Positions 22,655-33,290 of a DNA stretch of 64,000 nucleotides are shown piece by piece. The stretch's first letter is position 1; each line of letters begins with the position of its first letter. Origin of the DNA: Cristatella mucedo (taxonomy: Eukaryota > Bryozoa > Phylactolaemata > Cristatellidae). A program made the translations under genes and the position numbers. The DNA lies in assembly GCA_009760855.2 (NCBI GenBank), contig WPIO01000105.1, forward strand, positions 1 through 64,000. Direction: 5' to 3'. Under the pieces are notes generated by a model that was not told where the DNA came from, ran no database searches, and saw only the letters and a list, made by a program, of their open reading frames with translations.

Positions 22655-23144
22655 TCAAGAAGCCGTCGCAGCAGCAGCCGCAGCAGCCGGCTTGTATTCC
22701 GCTTTCTCCTCGGCCGTCGCCGGAAACTTAAAATGCTTTTCGGCGTTCATCCCATTCATCGTTAGCTCAAATCTAAATTCGATTCTCGCACAGCACGTCG
22801 GACAATTGTCCTTGAACGTCTTTGAGCAGGTGAGGCAAAACATGACGTGCTTGCACGGCATAAATACGGCGCTGCATCTCGCGAACTTGCATTTCTGACA
22901 TGTCTTCTTCGGATCCTAGAACGAGCCAGAGCCGGCGACACATCGGGCGGCATTTTCGCTCGACATATATCCGAATGCAATTCAGCGAGAGGATGGGCAT
23001 TTCAGTTGTTCTGACATTACCTGACATGGTGTAGACGTCGCTGCATTCAAGCCACGGACAACGGAGCTCTCGTGCGACATGTTTACTGGAGCTGCTTTGA
23101 GCAACTGCTTCCTCACAGCGACGCCTCCTAGTAGTGACAATCTC
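22655..23144 (-). pseudogene. RING-finger paralog B, probably broken
   Basis: The exon-2 equivalent (22915-22655) keeps a full C3HC4 RING: TCQKCKFARCSAVFMPCKHV then MFCLTCSKTFKDNCPTCCAR, spacing C-x2-C-x11-C-x-H-x3-C-x2-C-x7-C-x2-C, followed by RIEFRFEL and an Ala-rich tail ended by TGA at 22655. A splice acceptor TTCTAG precedes it at 22916. Upstream, the exon-1 homologue is recognisable (...CEEAVAQSSSSKHVARELRC..., about 23130-22990), but it lacks the start Met. The splice donor seen in paralog A (CAG/GTATTT) reads CCGCCC here. An alternative donor CAG/GTAATG near 23030 would join out of frame. A functional gene with a different 5' exon cannot be excluded. Confidence 0.75.
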
Positions 23145-24115
23145 TCAGGGTCCAGAATATTGCCAAGCTTCGGGGCGTTGATACTATTTTTGATTATGAT
23201 CAGGATCTTAACTTTAAAGGAAATTATATCGCGATGCAGCTAACCGTGAAAATTCCCGTCAGCTCTGTATGCTGCCTGTGCCGCACGGTGTTCTCGTCGT
23301 CCACTGTGACGTATACGGGAATTCGAATTTAGGCTGAAACCAACAAAAGCATTTAGTTTTCTTAAATAGTGTACTGAATGGAGTCTCGTTATCTTTCACA
23401 GGTGGCGATCTTTTCGAGAAGCAGAGTAACTAGCCCGAATAAGGCCACACCCACTAACTGATCCCTATGCACCAAACAGCTATAGCACATCATGCCTTAG
23501 GGTCGATGAAATTGACCAAAATTAATTTTTTCAAGTTTATTGCTTAAATATTTAAATTGAAACTCGTGTCAGCTTTACGTGTATGCACTGCTCGTTCGTT
23601 GCTCAGCAAGGAAATACTGCAGGCACTTGGGGCCTTGTGACGTCACGCACATTGAGGCCACCACTCTGGCCCTATTCGAGCTAGCCATTTTCTTTTTTGA
23701 GCTAGCAAAAGGGTAAAGCTTGCCTATATTCAAGTTAAAAACTTTTATCAGAGTTTAATTAAACTAATGAGTATTGTATAGGTGCGCTTTAGAATGTCAA
23801 AACCGGGCTGGAAGCCTGCCTGCCTCTTGGGGAGTGGGGTGATATAGAGCAAAACTCCATGCGACGCTGCCCTAGACCACACACATGCCGAGTTGAACTT
23901 TTAAAAAACTATGAACTCCGGTTTGTATTTCAGACTAACTTTTAACAAAAACTTCTATTTAATTGATCAATTATATATTTACATATATATTTTTTATTTA
24001 TTATATTATTAATTTATTTAGTTTGCGTCTTCATCTGACCCTGTTCATGTCACCTCTAACCATGTTATCCTTGCTCATTGAGCGTGCTACCGCTAAATAC
24101 TCGATCCTGCTTCCT
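23145..24115. other. No gene seen; upstream flank of RING paralog B
   Basis: 23300-23440 contains phrases (GGAATTCGAATTTAGGCTG, ATCTTTCACAGGTGGCGATC) that resemble 25940-26060 and 29885-29910, the flank of paralog A, so the duplicated unit includes upstream DNA. 23940-24020 is very AT-rich. Confidence 0.45.
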
Positions 24116-24117
24116 TT

Positions 24118-24250
24118 ATAAGAATCAAATTCATTTGTATAACGCTCCAAGATAACTCAATCTCTATTCACGCGCTTGGCATTTCCCTCCTAGCTGGAGC
24201 CCACGACATCAGCCAGACCTTGGTCGGGCGAGCACCTTAATCGCTGGACC
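24118..24250 (-). mobile_element. SINE-1 (tRNA head + L2-like hairpin tail)
   Basis: Minus strand: box-A-like AGCGATTAAGGTGCTCGCCC, box-B-like GTGGGCTCCAGC, then GCGCGTGAATAGAGATTGAGT and the closing hairpin strand, with tail ATACAAATGAA. The layout is the same as at 28238, 30325, 31590 and 34425. Confidence 0.8.
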
Positions 24251-24345
24251 AATAGCAAATGCGATGTGCCTAGAAAAAGATCGAGTTCTCATGAGCGCAA
24301 TAACAAATGTATTATTATTATTATAATTATTATTGTAATTGTTAT
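24250..24345 (+). mobile_element. L2-type 3' tail fragment
   Basis: AGCAAATGCGATGTGCCTAG, then the AAGATCGAGTTCTCATGAG hairpin loop, and an (ATT)n tail at 24310-24345. It abuts the head of the SINE-1 copy, which lies in the opposite orientation. Confidence 0.75.
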
Positions 24346-26185
24346 TCATCGAGCGGATGAAGTCAGCATAGGGATGAGGAATTTAAAGTTTACTATCAGG
24401 ATAAAGCTTCGTTGCACGGGAGCGATACTGCTTTTTCAAAGGGCACTCATGCAGCAGGCAGTTCTCTACGCAGGAGGTAATATGAGGTGAGCCTTAGAGA
24501 CAATGTCAACATCATAAAGACAGGTCAGAGGTCAGTATGTGCATTTTGAATGAAGGCCTATCCAAAGTCATTGCTACTATTCTCAAAACCAATCCGAAGC
24601 CTCTAGATAAACCGACCACCCTCCCAAATAGTCGAGCAGACGTAACGATTGTGTCTGCGAATGTAGTTACTACATCCAGACGGCTATAGCTGCCAAAATT
24701 TAAAGGCTATCTGCACTAGTCCTCGTCTCAAAAGCTCTTTTCGCTATTCTACTCGGAAATACAATCTTTTCAGGAAAGCCTTGCATTTAAAATCTACCAC
24801 CGTGCTGTCTCAAGTAACACGTCGGAGGCTTTTCTTTAGTTCCACAGAAGGAACGGGTAAGGTTTTCGATCTGAATAAGCGCTTCTTTAATCCTTTGATG
24901 TCTGCGTGTACACAAGATTAATTTTTTACCGGTTTTCTTAAGATTATGGTTTTATCGAGGTCCTACCAGTGAGCTCTCACTTGGTGTGTGCCGTCACATA
25001 ACTTCATGTGGTGTGCGTACAGCGTCTGCACATCCTATGTCAGCCGCAGTAGAGTGGGTCAAGTAATTATAAACATTGGTCATTTTCGTGTCTTTACGAA
25101 AGGGAGTCACATGTAAATCCAATACGAATATGGTTAAACCAGAAAGAAAGAGCCGTGGTAGTAGCGCACTCTACCGTGAAGGTTTTCTCAGCTTTTTCGC
25201 TTTGCTCAGGCGTTAACTGATCGTACACTTAGTAGCCAAGAAAACGTGACGTCAGACTTGGAACACGAGCTTCGAGCCAGCCAAAGGTGATGGTAGTCGG
25301 AGCTGTCGGTGACCTCGACCCCTAATAGTCTGTTGCCAAGTTCTTCTTTTGAAGGTAGGACGCAAATTTCAAGCTATTAGAGTGCATTATTTTACGAAGC
25401 TTTTAGCTCAGAAAATAATTTGCGTTCTTTTCAAACTGTCGAGGCAGGTTTTAGGAGAGTCGAAAACCAGCGTACCCGACTCACCCAAAGGACTACAGCC
25501 AATGGTCAAATAGGGTACAAGTATGAGGCTGCTTTAGAAGAAATGGCACCGTAGTCCTGCAACTCATCCCGAAACAGGATGTCTATGTAAATCTTAATAG
25601 GACTGCCATCAATAGGAACACCTGTTCAATGAATGGATTAGATTTTGAAACACGGCAATAATACAAATAACCCCGCCGCAAAGTTCAGTGTTTTTTTACC
25701 CATTAATCTCATTTCATTCGCCCTCTTATGGGGGTTATAAAACGGCCTAGTCAGTCTCAGCAATTTATTCAATCGAGCATTTGTGGGTTTAAGTCAACTG
25801 ATGTTAGCAACGCGCCCAGAGTAGAGTAGCAAAGCTTATGACATTCTCGAGCATCCTGTAAGTAACCTTATAAATTACCACCGCTTTTGGATAAGTCCAC
25901 CAGACAGGATGCTGCCGTCGGGCCTATCGCAACGTAAGCCGGCATTCAAGTTTATGCTGCAACAAGCTAAAGTGCTGCGTGTTTCTAAAGCGTAAATTGC
26001 ACGGAACCTTGCTCACCGAGGTTCGCTATCTTTCACTGGTCACGCTCTTCCTGAGAAGCCAAGGAACTACACCGAACCGAGGAACCGAACTACGCCGGAA
26101 CGGAACTACGAACAAAACCGAACTACACCGAGGAACTACACCAGCTGCAGCCATGCTCACTGACAGGTCCCTCAGCTCCGCATTG
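24346..26185. other. No gene seen
   Basis: No domain-bearing frame. 25920-26060 is a partial repeat of the RING-gene upstream flank: GGCATTCAAGTTTATGCTGC recurs at 29886. 26050-26160 holds irregular repeats of GGAACTAC/CCGAACTACACCG. Confidence 0.45.
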
Positions 26186-27626
26186 TAAAAAATAATAATA
26201 ATGATGCATTTGATATTGCGCCCTCATAGAACTCATCCTCAGCCTAGGCACTTTAGATTTTCTGCAAAGGAAGTACGATTGAATGGTTAATGGCAGCATG
26301 CTCAATAAACAATGTAATGTAATGTATCTCCGTCAGTAACTCCACAAAGTCATAAAGACCATGTGGGTGTTACGCAGGAGAGTTTTGTAAAGCGCACTCA
26401 CAGCCTAAGCGGCATTCGGTAGCCAACAGACTTCGTCTCACGCAACAAAGAGAAAGTGGGAAGCATAGCAGAGTTAGGAGAGCAGTTGAGGTAGTGAGTA
26501 GCATAGAAGTAGCAGTTCAGGACCGCTGAAAAAGATGTGCCATAGTCGGCAGTTGGAGAGTAGATGTCGTTGCGTAAGAATTGTGGAAGCGAGTTCCACA
26601 GCCTAGGACCTGCAGAGCTAAAGCTTCTGTCGCCAACTGTCTTTAAGCGGAGGAATGGGACAGCTAAACAACAAGAACAACATGGTTAGGAGTGACATGC
26701 ACAGGGTCAGCATGCAAGTTTCCTTAGTGGCATCATGCACAGTGTCAGCACAAGCACAGGGACCCACTAAATGCTGTGACAAATAAATACCGTTCTAGTC
26801 TCTTTTTAAATGTGGACAAGTCAGGAGATGCTGTGAGGCAAGTTCGGAATGAGTTACAACCTTTGGAACCATACGAACGAAACGTACGGTCTCCAAATTT
26901 GAGGTTTTTATGAGGTATGGGTGAACACTAACATTCAGAAAAGCGAGTGGTACGATGCTTAGCCTGGTGGGGCAGTAGATCTGACAATTAGGCTGGGGCC
27001 AAAGAATGAAAGAACCTAAAAATGAGTGACAAAACCTTGAAGTCGATGTGTTGCTTGACTGGTAGCCAGTGCAGGTCGGCGAGAAGTGGTTTGATGTGAC
27101 AAAAGCGATGCTCACGACAGACAAGCCTAGCTGCGGAGTTTTGCACCAGCTGTAGTCACCTGGTTGCACAAGCCTGCATACCAGCAAGCAGTAAATTACA
27201 GAAGTAAGACGGGATGTCACAAATGCAAGGATGAATTTAAGTGTGGTATCAATATATAAACTAACACGAAGTTTAGCAATGTTATGTAGCTCAAAGTAGT
27301 CGGACTTTACTGTGGAGCTGATGTGGTCGTCTAATGAAAGGTCACTTTGAAACATGACACCTAGATTTTCGTGCGGATTCAACGGGAGATATGCTGGTAG
27401 AGCCAATATTGAGAGTAAGTCTTTCAAATTTTCTAATCACACTTGGTTTGCCCATAACGTATATGTTTATTTCATCATCATTCAATTTAAGAAAGTTTTT
27501 TACCATCAATGCGTGGATGTTTTCAATACATGCAGCAAGGTAGTTGAGAGATGTCAACGTTCTTGATGGCTGGGAGGGATCAAAGCAAAGGTAAAACTGA
27601 GCGTCATCTGCATAAAAGTGAAAGCC
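26186..27626 (-). mobile_element. L2-type LINE relic, split by a TTACA-family insertion
   Basis: Tail and terminal hairpin are at 26186-26275. The 3'UTR stops at 26312 and resumes at 26672 after the insertion. RT C-terminal sequence runs to 27626 (minus 27427-26795: ENLGVMFQSDLSLDDHISST...; 27557-27342: LNYLAACIENIHALMVKNFL). At 27627 the sequence switches to the opposite strand (next entry). Confidence 0.88.
26313..26664 (-). mobile_element. TTACA-family LINE 3' copy with 7-bp target duplication
   Basis: 352 bp, flanked by TAAACAA at 26306-26312 and 26665-26671, inside L2 3'UTR sequence that is collinear without it. On the minus strand: coding remnant, AAAACTCTCCTGCGTAACAC, the hairpin GTAACACCCACA...TGTGGAGTTAC, GACGGAGATAC, and the tail (ATTAC)n. 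Confidence 0.9.
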
Positions 27627-27840
27627 TCAGGTTATATCCCAGCACCTTTCAAAAAGGCCATTATGAGGCCACTAGTCAAGAGAGCAACACGACATCAAGA
27701 GAGCTTGAGCAAGTTCCGCCATGTCTCCTTTCTACCGTTCCTATAAAAGACAATGAAACGAGTCGTGACAGATCGGCTGAACTCCTTTATCGAAGCCTCA
27801 GGTCTTGCTACTGAGTTCCAGTCTTATTTTAGTGTTTTGA
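27627..27840 (+). mobile_element. Inverted 5' segment of the L2 relic
   Basis: Sense-strand RT start: GCCTCAGGTTATATCCCAGC, CACCTTTCAAAAAGGCC, ...GAGGCCACTAGTCAAGAGAG, to the GAACTCCTTTATCGAAGCC block. It joins the minus-strand portion at an AGCCT microhomology, the form left by twin priming. The same junction sequence is present at about 6300. Confidence 0.8.
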
Positions 27841-28237
27841 CGTCTCATGAATGATTAAACATAAAAGAATGATTTTGCGAATATTCATCATTTAAATACG
27901 AATTTTGATTACAAGGTCGCATCAGATTTAGGTCTAATACCATAAAAAAATCTCAGCAGCATAATAAGGCCACTGGCTCGCAAATGCCTCAGCTCCACAC
28001 CGGATTCGCGAAAAAAGTACTTTGGTTACGTTGCTGTGGGTCGAACAAGCTGTATTTCATGTTTTGACTACTTTGTCTGGGGATCGCTGTGAAGATAAGA
28101 TCGCTCTGGCAATAAAATAACAAATTTAAGAACTCTGTCAGGTTGTGGCCAATCCGTGGTCACTCCGTTTTTTTGATAGCGCGCCGTGGTATTCTCGCTG
28201 TCCCATTAGCAAAGAAAACTTGTAAAAAACCTATATA
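27841..28237. other. No gene seen
   Basis: Short AT-rich spacer with no recognised feature. Confidence 0.4.
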
Positions 28238-28378
28238 ATTACATAATATAATTCATTTATTTAGCGCCCTAAGAGAACTTAATCTCTATTCAGGCGCTTC
28301 ACATATCCCTCGGGGCTCGAGCCCACGACCTCAGTCAGACCTTGGTCGGGGCGAGCACCTTAACCGCTAGACAAAACC
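28238..28378 (-). mobile_element. SINE-1 (tRNA head + L2-like hairpin tail)
   Basis: The best-preserved minus copy. Box A is TAGCGGTTAAGGTGCTCG, box B is GGGCTCGAGCCCC, then GAAGCGCCTGAATAGAGATT, AAGTTCTCTTAGGGCGCT and the tail AAATAAATGAATTAT. The stem GCGCC/GGCGC and inner AGAGA/TCTCT match the LINE hairpin base for base. Confidence 0.88.
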
Positions 28379-28927
28379 AGCAAGAAAATCAGCATCCAAG
28401 GCTTAGCTACGGAAACTGCGAAAAGAATAAAACTCGGACAAATATCATGCCAGTATAATATAGCAAACATGGAAACACTCGTTGCTACTGGTTAGTAAGA
28501 CTCGTGGCTAATGTAATGCGTTGAATCTTGCACAGCTACGCACGAAAAGTGCGCTGATAAAGAATGGCAGCAGATAACGCTAACATAACGCAACAGGATG
28601 GTCTTGAGGTGAGACCCAAAGGATGGAAGGTCGTTTCATTAAGTGCGTTCGTGGTAGCAAGTAAGGAGAGCAGCAAAATTTTCCAAACGAGCTTTCGTAA
28701 ACGTCTCCTTTACGTATTGTCAAACAAACCTGTAACTCATCCTCGAAGTCAGCTATGGGTTCCGCAGAGCAATCAGGCTGCAATAGAATCCCAGAGACAT
28801 CGTACTTGTGCTGACAATCAAAACAGACTGAGCACGTCTGTTAAATTTTGTAAGCCTGGCCTCCGGCCGTGCTCCGAGACCGAGTTCCACCTAGCCCACG
28901 TGTGACAGTCCGTGAACGGGCCTTGCC
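28379..28927. other. 3' flank of RING gene A
   Basis: From about 28770 the sequence resembles 63740-63915 (GAAATCAGGCTGCAAAAGA) and, more weakly, 22365-22560, the 3' flanks of the other RING loci. It is therefore part of the duplicated unit. A plus-strand 113-codon frame (28564-28902) has no known domain and runs antisense to this flank; I do not call it. Confidence 0.5.
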
Positions 28928-29579
28928 CTAGTTTGGCCTGGATACCATTTTAGGATTATATGTCGATCTAGAGTCACCAGCCGTCGCAGCAGGCGACGAA
29001 GCCTCAGGAACGGCCGCCGAAGCTAAAGCAGAAGCTGAGACATTCGCAGGATCCAAAGAAGCCGCACCGGCCGTCGCAGCAGCAGCAGCTGCACTGGAAG
29101 CTGCCGGTTCGCTATCTGCCTTCTCATCTGGAGCCCCAACAAACGTAAAATGCTTTTCGGCATTTACCACTGTATGTGCGAGCTCAAATCTAAACTCAAT
29201 TCTTCCATTGCAAGCCGGACAGTTATTCTTGACCGTCTCTGAACAGCCGACACAAAACATGACGTGTTTGCACGGCATGAAAACGGCATTGCGTCTCACT
29301 AACTTGCATTTCTGACATGCTTTCTGTGGATCCTAAAACGAGCAAGAGCTGGCGATAAATCAGAGCCCATTTTCTCACGGCAAATACCTGCATTTCCGCT
29401 CGACTTAGGCTCGCGTAAAATTCAACAAAAGGCTGGGTATATCCGTTGCTCTGGAACATGGCTCTGCATTCAAGGTAGGCGCTATACAGCTCTATTCCGA
29501 AATGTTTACAAGCCTTGCTTTGAACAGCTGCTTTGTTACCTCGACACCCGGCCGACACCGCCTGCTTTGGTGCTGGCAT
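28928..29579 (-). CDS. Small RING-finger protein (gene A), two exons, probable E3 ubiquitin ligase
   Basis: Spliced ORF of 198 codons: exon 1 is 29579-29388 (64 codons, ATG after an in-frame TAA, AAGATGC context). The intron is 29387-29333 (55 bp, GTATTT...TTTTAG, phase 0) and exon 2 is 29332-28928. Residues about 70-105 form a C3HC4 RING: C70, C73, C85, H87, C91, C94, C102, C105, in ACQKCKLVRRNAVFMPCKHV and MFCVGCSETVKNNCPAC. The spacing C-x2-C-x11-C-x-H-x3-C is that of IAP/neuralized-type RINGs, which recruit E2 enzymes for ubiquitin transfer. There are no BIR repeats; exon 1 (MPAPKQAVSAGCRGNK...) is unrecognised. The tail (about 118-198) is Ala/Ser-rich and likely disordered. Paralogs lie at 22655-23144 and 63917-64000. 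The splice call rests on consensus ends, phase and the paralog comparison. Confidence 0.85.
29333..29387 (-). other. 55-bp intron of RING gene A
   Basis: Minus strand GTATTTGCCG...CGTTTTAG, between CAG and GATCC. Removing it joins ...RAEMQ to DPQKAC in phase 0 and restores the first two RING cysteines to the ORF. Reading through it also gives an open frame but destroys the RING. Confidence 0.85.
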
Positions 29580-30324
29580 CTTCCGGGTGTGACCACAAAG
29601 CGAACTTTAAAGCAAACTATTTCAATATCATTGCCGATGTGTCGTTACAAAGAGGTGGAGAGCATCTACCACGCAACACTCCCTTCATAACTCATGAATT
29701 AAGCCAAAACGCTCGACGCTCTGATTTTTTGCCAAGAATCATAATTGGTAATATTTTTAATAATTTTCCGCACTTTAAACTTAAGTGTTATTACGCAGTA
29801 AAATTTCTAACCCTCAAAGTTGCCCTCGGCCCCGGACAAGGCAGCTCGGCAATTACTTCCCTGTTTCTACAGTGACGGAAATAGGCATTCAAGTTTATGC
29901 TGCAACCTACAAAAACATTTAAAGTTATTACAGAGTAAAGTTTACGAAGTCTTGCTAAGGTTTTTTATTTTGTACACGTGTCGATTTGATTGAGAAGCCC
30001 AACTATTCGTGCTGTATTCTAATGGTATTCCTCTTCCTTAAGCTAGCATGAGAGTGAAGCTTGCATTCATCAAACCTGGGAATATGACGCGAATTTTAAT
30101 TCACATATAAGGTAAAGTACAGCAGCACTTTATACAGTTAGAACAGTGCTGGGAAGTCGGTCTAATGGCTGCCACACGGACAGCGAGGAAATATTGAGCT
30201 AACTTGTGTAGGATACAGCCCTGCTGAACTTGTAGAACTTCTAGCAAAACTTCTAAAACTTTCAAGTTTTATGAACAACAGTTTCTTGTTGGAACGTACG
30301 ACTAAGTGCGAGTTGTAAAACCTG
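29580..30324. other. Upstream flank of RING gene A; no other gene seen
   Basis: No clear TATA box is placed with confidence. GGCATTCAAGTTTATGCTGC at 29886 is repeated at 25943, which suggests the duplicated unit extends about 300 bp upstream of the start codon. The rest is unremarkable. Confidence 0.4.
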
Positions 30325-30490
30325 CATCGCAGGTTGGGCTCATTGGTTAAGGTGTTCGCCTCTAGCGACCAAGATCAGGGTGAATGCTTTCGATGACGGA
30401 GAGCACGAGCACGAGTGTCGTGACATATGTGACGCTCCTGAATAAAGATTGAGTTCTCTTAGGGTGCTGTACAAATGAATTATATTTATA
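30325..30490 (+). mobile_element. SINE-1 copy
   Basis: Box-A-like CATTGGTTAAGGTGTTCGCC, a degenerate box B, then GACGCTCCTGAATAAAGATT, GAGTTCTCTTAGGGTGCTG and the tail TACAAATGAATTATATTTAT. Confidence 0.75.
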
Positions 30491-30799
30491 TTTATTACAT
30501 GGATTGTATTGGACAAACATTAGGTGACACGAATGACCGTCTACTTTAAAATGATTGATAAGGGCAAGAGAATAGCAAATAATGAGATTGAAGACGAGCA
30601 TGCAAAACTGTTAAATGGGTGTATACAAGTAACGTATAGACCTGTTTGATGTGGGCTAGTTTAGATTCACGATGTCAAACTCTAGTTGTCGACAGTCATT
30701 CTGGCTCGCTGCCATAGCTGTTTCTTTCTAGTCTACTATGTTGCTTTAAATTTTAACGTCTTTGAAAAGGCCATTCATAGGTTTGCCGATCCCAACAGC

Positions 30800-30930
30800 C
30801 TCGATTTTATAGTTCAGAAGAGCCCTTGCGGCCAACACCAGGGTTTGCAGTGGTTATAAAAGGATCTGATGTTGCACGACTCAAACCCACTACCTTGATC
30901 GAGACGAGCGAGCACCATACCCCTGGGCTG
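30800..30930 (-). mobile_element. SINE-2 copy
   Basis: Minus strand: GTAGTGGGTTTGAGTCGTGC (degenerate box B), CCTTTTATAACCACTGCAA, then a block reading GGCCGCAAGGGCTCTTCTGA and CTATAAAATCG. Same order as 2213-2375 and 40384-40545. Confidence 0.65.
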
Positions 30931-31589
30931 AGACAGCGACGAGGGCTTACTGTGCTACACTTAAAACTACCACCAATGGTGAGTAGCCATGCTTCTCTGT
31001 ATAGATAAAACGAATGGTGAGTCAGCTTGCTCCTACTGCTAACTTGTAGCTACAACTTTAATGGTGAGAAGCTGTCGTCCACATGCGGACACATCCTGCA
31101 TCATTAGATTACCCCTAAGGAAGAGGTTTACCGTTCCAGGAGCTATGTTTTTTAAATGAATATTAATCATGCTCCACCAATAATTCTTCCTCTGTACCAC
31201 TTCATTCGACGCCCCTTCAGAGTGCTAAATCAAATTCGTTCTCTAGCTGTGACTATCTAGTTAAATACTCGAAGAAAAATTTAAATGGTTCAAGTCAGCT
31301 CTACAGGATGCTGTAGAGTGCCGACCTATGAGTGCTGTGCCTAAAGAGTTATCAAAGGAAGCTGGAAAGCTGTCAGGTCGTTCTTGGCTATTTTAGAATT
31401 GAAGCACTGAGAGGCCAAATGAATGAAGGCGTCTGAAATCTTAACCCCTTCCCAGCACACCGAAAGCCCAGCAGCATTCCCAGGTGGCCACCGTAAAGCA
31501 GAAGATTCAAGGCGCTTCTTCGTGAGCTAACATTTGTTTAGAGGTTCAGTTGGGTCACAGAGGGGCTACGCTACCATTGCTGCAGCACT
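30931..31589. other. No gene seen
   Basis: Spacer between SINE copies; short frames only. Confidence 0.4.
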
Positions 31590-31735
31590 GATTTGATCCA
31601 TTGGCTAAGGTGCTCGCCCTGACCTAGATCTGGCTGAGGTAGTGGGCTCGAGCCCCGTCGCATAGTTGAAGTGCTTGAATAGAGGTAAAGTTCTCCTGGG
31701 GTGCTATGCAAATGAATTATATATGTAAGCTGGAA
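31590..31735 (+). mobile_element. SINE-1 copy
   Basis: Box A CATTGGCTAAGGTGCTCGCC, box B GTGGGCTCGAGCCCC (31648-31662), then TGCTTGAATAGAGGTAAAGT, TCTCCTGGGGTGCTATGC and the tail AAATGAATTATATATG. Confidence 0.82.
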
Positions 31736-31867
31736 AGGAAGAATGTCATCAGGTAAATGATAATTGCACTTGCACAATTGGAGCGATTACAAACTCATCA
31801 CGAAGACTGATTAGATGTTGTTAGGAATAGGTGGGCTTTATGGGGGTCGCTATGGGTCAAGGCAAGT

Positions 31868-32100
31868 CGTAATGTAATATAAACGTAATGCAATGTATAT
31901 CGATCTGTAACTCCACAAAACCATAATGACTATGTGGCTGTTACGCAGGAGAGTTTTGTTCATAGCGCACTCATAGCCTAAGCGGCTTTCGGTACGCATT
32001 CGGTGGCCAACAGACTTCGTGTCTCGCAACAAATTGAGAAATTGAGAAGCTTAGCTAAGTCAGGAGAGCAGTTTAAGTATCAAGTAACGTGGTAGTAGTG
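31868..32100 (-). mobile_element. TTACA-family LINE 3' fragment
   Basis: The degenerate (ATTAC)n tail at 31868-31895 is followed by the terminal hairpin (GTAACTCCACA...TGTGGCTGTTAC as read on the plus strand) and the end of the coding region (GCGGCTTTCGGTACGCATTC). It runs into a (TA)n array. Confidence 0.8.
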
Positions 32101-32128
32101 AATATATATATATATATATTTAATATAG

Positions 32129-32167
<39 letters not shown>
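32101..32167. repeat. (TA)n microsatellite, two blocks
   Basis: AATATATATATATATATATT, TTAATATAGTG, then about 42 bp of TA repeats. It lies at the 5' edge of a TTACA-family LINE fragment. Confidence 0.95.
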
Positions 32168-32169
<2 letters not shown>

Positions 32170-32479
32170 TGGTTAATTTAGTGAAGGACGCCTAGATTAT
32201 CTTGCCGAGGCTGATAGAAGCAATTTTAAGGGCTAACCTAGCAGGCTGCTAGGCATGCCACGTCTGTCTATTACTATTAGTCAGCATATTAGTCAGCATA
32301 TTAATCAGCATATCATCAGCAGTAGGGGCAGAGTACACCGGGTATATGAGGTATACAACTCTAACCTAGCAGCACCTTGATTCAACGGCTCGTTATATTA
32401 TTGTTGTCGTTGTCACAACCACACTGAAATATTTTACGGCCGATATATACAGACAAATGGCAGCCACACTCCTGTAAGC
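32168..32479. other. No gene seen
   Basis: Contains ATTAGTCAGCATATTA repeated three times at 32276-32310; otherwise unremarkable. Confidence 0.4.
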
Positions 32480-33290
32480 TGGCTCAGTCTGGTGCTAAAT
32501 AAGGACTAAGTGATAAAAACATGCTGCCTACAGATTTTAAAGAGCCAGTATAGACTTTGCCAGGGTAAAGGTTTCTGCCCACCGTCCTGCATAGCTTTCG
32601 GTAGATGATCTGCGTATGATGCAGCACTTTCTGGAAAAATACTTCAGCTGCATCATTTCCCGTCATATCCAGGAACCTTTTTGTATCCATATTTATTTAA
32701 AAACTACTTGATAAAAATCCCAAAATAGTCCAATTCTAAAACTCAATCCAGACGCTTTGGTCTTGAAGATGTGACCAACTAGTATTACACATTTCTGTAA
32801 CAGTAAGAGAACACACTCGTATAGACTCAGAACGGAACGTCCCAAACATAGTGGAAAGAAAGTGTATCGACTGATTTTTGATAGTAGCAGGCACAGTTGC
32901 TGCGTCGCATAAATTCAGCAAATAAAATTCATGCTGGGACAGAAGTGATACAGTGTGGCCTTTGTGACGCTAATAGCAGATATATATGGCTACCGACTTA
33001 GCACCCTATTAAGTAAACACACGATTCCAGACAATGAACGGTAAAGACAGCCAACTACAGGCACTGAACAAATCTAAGGGCAAAAACGCCTCAAACAAAT
33101 TCGTTACGATTGAGAACTCGGTTTTAGTTTTCACGCCATCTAAGAATGGAACTCGCTTCCGACGTAACTCACGACGTCCCTGACTTGAAGAAATTGAAGA
33201 AGCTACAGCACGCATGCTCCGCACAGCATTTGCTTGGTCATTGAGCGGCTTGCTATGCCACACCCACGTTTTCTAACAAAAACAGAACTT
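32480..33290 (-). other. Unidentified block with a second copy at 55480-55790 and 56145-56330
   Basis: Minus frames 32921-32736 (MLNLCDAATVPATIKNQSIH...) and 55772-55560 (MLGLCNAVTALSNIANSSIG...) align over about 60 residues, and similarity continues into 32690 and 55530 (TKRFLDMTG-type block). The upstream part (33009-33200) aligns with 56180-56330. This may be a degenerate two-copy gene or an unknown element; I recognise no domain. In-frame stops between the segments argue against an intact gene unless introns are present. Confidence 0.45.

Noticed and set aside
22773-23027. 84-codon minus frame reading through the intron position of RING paralog B
   Set aside because: It is the unspliced read-through (LWLVLGSEED...), in a different frame from the RING; the same artefact exists at 29223-29579.
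28564-28905. 113-codon plus-strand frame beside RING gene A
   Set aside because: No domain; overlaps the conserved 3' flank of the RING unit on the other strand; no counterpart frame in the flank at 63740.
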